From assembly GCA_026993265.1 (NCBI GenBank), contig JALWTY010000005.1, positions 1 through 32,599 of the forward strand: a stretch of DNA of 32,599 bases. Reading direction: 5' to 3'. Below are positions 29,885-32,599 of the stretch, piece by piece. The DNA comes from Desulfobacterales bacterium. Lineage in GTDB: Bacteria > Desulfobacterota > Desulfobulbia > Desulfobulbales > JAJRZW01. Every line of letters begins with the position of its first letter. Within the stretch, counting starts at the first letter, position 1. The translations under genes were made by a program, and so were the position numbers. Below the pieces are notes generated by a model. It made no database searches. It saw only the letters and a list, made by a program, of their open reading frames with translations, and was not told where the DNA came from.

Positions 29885-31099
29885 TCAGAACAGACCGTTT
29901 TCCTTGTAAAAAGCGGCAACTTTCTCCACCACGAGCTGCTGAGCGGAATCAGGCAGTTCCGGATATATCGGCAGGGCGATGGTCTCGGCCGCGGCCCGTT
30001 CCGCCTCGGGGAACCGGATCTTCTCGTACCCCAGCCCGGCCACGCACTCCTGGCTGGGCAGGGTGACAGGATAGTATATGGCGCAGCCGATGCCGTTTTC
30101 CTGCAGGAAGCCGGCCAGCCGGTCGCGTTCGCGGACCCTGATCACGTACTGGTTGAAGATGTGATGGTCGGCCCCATCCTCTCCGGCTGCGGCCGCGGCC
30201 CCGGCGTACACCCGCGGCGGGATCTTCACGAGTTCCGCGCCGCAGAGTCCGCTTTCCTCGAAGAGACGGTCGTAGAGATCGGCGTTGGCCCGCCGCATGG
30301 CGTGCCACTTTTCAAGGCGGCCGAGCTTGATCCGCAGCACCACGGCCTGCACCGGATCGAGGCGGAAGTTGCCGCCGACAAAGGCGTGATGGTAGCGCTC
30401 GGTCTCCCCGTGCATCCGCAGGCTGCGCATGTACCTTGCCATCTCCCAGTCGCTGGTGACCACCATGCCGCCGTCGCCGATGCCGCCGAGGTTCTTGCTG
30501 GGGAAGAAGGAGAAACAGCCGGCATCGCCCATGGCTCCGGCCTTTTTCCATACGGTTTTTCCGCCCTCAGCCACCGGACAGGCCGCGCCTATGGCCTGGG
30601 CTGCGTCCTCGATCACCGCGATGCCGTAACGGTTGGCGGTGGACAGGATGGCGTCCATGTCGGCGCATTGGCCGAACAGATGCACCGGCATGATCACCTT
30701 GACCCGCTCCCGCAGTCTCCGGTCCTCCAGGGCGCTGGCGAGCAGGCTTGCGTCGATGTTGAAGCTCTCCGGCTCGATGTCTATGAAATAGGGCTTCGCC
30801 CCCACCCTCAGGATGCTGCCCATGGTGGCGAAAAAGCTGTAGGGCGTAGTGACGACCAGGTCTCCGCGGCCGACGCCGGCCGCCATCAAAGCGACTATGA
30901 GAGCGTCGGTGCCGCTCGAGACCCCGACGCCCCCGGCCGCGCCGCAGTAGGAGGCGACCTCTTTCTCAAAGGCCTCGACCTCGGGGCCGAGGATGTACCT
31001 GGTGGAGTCGATGACCCCGGTGACCGCGGCGACGATCTCGTCCCGCATGGGGGCAAGGTTTTCCCGCAGGTCGAGCAGGGGAACTTTCATCTCTGTCAT
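29885..31099 (-). CDS. DegT/DnrJ/EryC1/StrS-family PLP aminotransferase
   Basis: VPLLDLRENLAPMRDEI, GVSSGTDALIVALMAAGVGRGD, VIEDAAQAIGA, CFSFFPSKNLGGIGDGGMVVT. Confidence 0.94.
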   Translation of the reverse strand: MTEMKVPLLDLRENLAPMRDEIVAAVTGVIDSTRYILGPEVEAFEKEVASYCGAAGGVGVSSGTDALIVALMAAGVGRGDLVVTTPYSFFATMGSILRVGAKPYFIDIEPESFNIDASLLASALEDRRLRERVKVIMPVHLFGQCADMDAILSTANRYGIAVIEDAAQAIGAACPVAEGGKTVWKKAGAMGDAGCFSFFPSKNLGGIGDGGMVVTSDWEMARYMRSLRMHGETERYHHAFVGGNFRLDPVQAVVLRIKLGRLEKWHAMRRANADLYDRLFEESGLCGAELVKIPPRVYAGAAAAAGEDGADHHIFNQYVIRVRERDRLAGFLQENGIGCAIYYPVTLPSQECVAGLGYEKIRFPEAERAAAETIALPIYPELPDSAQQLVVEKVAAFYKENGLF

Positions 31100-31138
31100 G
31101 TCACGTCCTTAATAAAATAGCCGCCGCCGGCCCAGTGC

Positions 31139-32125
31139 CTATCCGCTCTTGCGCCAGCTGTCGATGATCTCGTCCAGGAAATCCCGGATGTCAGGGATTT
31201 CGTTTTCGAAAAAATTGCGCATCTTCTTGAGCAGCCCCACCTCTATCTGCCGCACCCTCTCCCTGGACACGCCGAAGCGGTCGGCTATCTGCTGCAGGGT
31301 CTGGGGGGAGTCGCTCAGAAGACGGTCGTCGAGGATGGCGAGCTCCTTTTCGTTCAGGCTCGCCCGCATCCGGTCGATGACCGCGTTTATCCGTTCATGG
31401 AACTCGCTTTCGGCCACGGTCTCCTCGATTCCGGGCCCCTGCCAGGGAAGAAAATCCTTGTGCTGGTCGTCGGAATCGTGCTTTATCGGGCTGTCAAGCG
31501 AGACATCGCCGCCGGAAAGGCGCTGGTCCATCTCGATTATCTCGTTCTCGCTCACGTGGAGCCTTTGCGCCAAAAGCTTGGTGTCCGGCTTGAATCCCTT
31601 GGCCTCGAGCAGCCTTTTCTCCTTGTTCAGGCTGAAAAAAAGCTTGCGTTGAGCCTGGGTGGTGCCGATCTTGACCAGGCGCCAATTGTCCATGATGTAC
31701 TTGAGGATGTAGGCCCGGATCCAGAAGGCGGCGTAATAGGAAAACTTCACCCCGCGGTAGGGATCGAACTTCTTCACCGCCTGCACCAGGCCGACGTTGC
31801 CCTCCTGGACCAGGTCGAGGAAATTCTGCATCCAGTACTTCTGGAAGTCCATGGCCACCTTGACCACCAGCCGCAGGTTGGAGGTGACCAGACGGTAGGC
31901 CGCCTCCCGGTCTCCGGTCTCCTGGTAGCGCCGGGCCAGCTCCTCGGTTTCCTCCCGGCTCAGGAGACGGTACTGGCTTATCTCCTTCAGGTAGCGGTGC
32001 AGCCCCGGCTGACCGACGACCGGCAGCCGCTCGCTGTCGTCGAGGCTGACCACCGGATGAAGGTCGTCCGGCTCGAGCGTCACCTCGATGACGTCATCCT
32101 GCTCTTTCTTGCTTCTGGCAACCAT
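31139..32125 (-). CDS. rpoH: RpoH-like sigma-70 family RNA polymerase sigma factor
   Basis: DLVQEGNVGLVQAVKKFDPYRGVKFSYYAAFWIRAYILKYIMDNWRLVKIGTTQAQRKLFF; LQQIADRFGVSRERVRQIE; start at MVARSKKEQDD preferred. Confidence 0.82.
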   Translation of the reverse strand: MVARSKKEQDDVIEVTLEPDDLHPVVSLDDSERLPVVGQPGLHRYLKEISQYRLLSREETEELARRYQETGDREAAYRLVTSNLRLVVKVAMDFQKYWMQNFLDLVQEGNVGLVQAVKKFDPYRGVKFSYYAAFWIRAYILKYIMDNWRLVKIGTTQAQRKLFFSLNKEKRLLEAKGFKPDTKLLAQRLHVSENEIIEMDQRLSGGDVSLDSPIKHDSDDQHKDFLPWQGPGIEETVAESEFHERINAVIDRMRASLNEKELAILDDRLLSDSPQTLQQIADRFGVSRERVRQIEVGLLKKMRNFFENEIPDIRDFLDEIIDSWRKSG

Positions 32126-32371
32126 ATGGAATAACGCCCATGCCCTGCGGCGCATGCGACCATGGAAGGTTTTCCGGCTCATCCGGAGCCGGGGCGGAAG
32201 GAGTGATTTTACCCCATCGGCCGCGCCGCCGCCATAATAAAACATCCCATACCTGGCCACCACTCGTTAAGTTGTCTTGACAAAAAAAACAACCTCCCTC
32301 ATCATTGGTGGCCCTGCAAAAAGTGTTTCCTGTCCGGCCCGATGACCAAGAAAAAATTTCGATACACTTGG

Positions 32372-32457
32372 CAGCCCGTTGAGAAAACGTAGCGGGCACA
32401 GATGAGGCAAGGAAGAATCCGGCGGAAAAACACAAGCAGGTTTTCAACTGGATGTTA
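32372..32457. repeat. Short, internally deleted copy of the dispersed repeat
   Basis: CAGCCCGTTGAGAAAACGTAGCGGGCACAGATGAGGCAAGGAAGAATCCGGCGG ... GGTTTTCAACTGGATGTTA. Confidence 0.75.
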
Positions 32458-32500
32458 GGGGTGGCACGATAGTCCGGGCGTACATTACCTTGGGCTTTAC

Positions 32501-32599
32501 CAGCCCGTTGAAAAACGTAGCGAGCGCAGACGAGGCAAGGAAAAATCCGGCGAAAAAGCGCAGTTTACATGGAGTAAATGAGCATTTTCCAGCCGGATT
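32501..32599. repeat. Dispersed repeat copy, inverted relative to 26866-27005, cut by window end
   Basis: CAGCCCGTTGAAAAACGTAGCGAGCGCAGACGAGGCAAGGAAAAATCCGGCGAAAAAGCGCAGTTTACATGGAGTAAATGAGCATTTTCCAGCCGGATT. Confidence 0.9.

Noticed and set aside
27055-30066. 1003-aa plus-strand ORF
   Set aside because: Exact antisense of the TPR gene; low-complexity G/R/P/H-rich translation typical of GC-rich shadow frames

Overview
GC-rich bacterial chromosomal window, probably Desulfobacterota-like (inferred from gene content and repeat style). Most of it is housekeeping genes: DnaJ/CbpA C-terminus, YceH, PurC, MutL, M23 peptidase, TsaE, TsaC/Sua5, a PurD-PurE fusion, GreA and an RpoH-like sigma factor. 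Accessory modules: (i) a patatin-like phospholipase whose catalytic motifs are split by a multi-TM segment, preceded by an unusually hairpin-rich intergenic region; (ii) a two-gene restriction-modification-like unit (Zn-ribbon DNA methyltransferase plus PD-(D/E)XK-type nuclease) between repeat sequences; (iii) a sucrose-metabolism cluster (SPS-SPP fusion, sucrose synthase, fructokinase); (iv) an HPt / HDOD / hybrid histidine kinase cassette. Intergenic DNA carries several dispersed or short-period repeat families, including a ~140-bp element with 16-bp perfect terminal inverted repeats. The best candidates for undescribed biology are the structured region at ~549-808, the RM-like pair, and a GraL-like promoter/terminator arrangement in front of greA. 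No CRISPR array, tRNA, rRNA or transposase gene was recognised.
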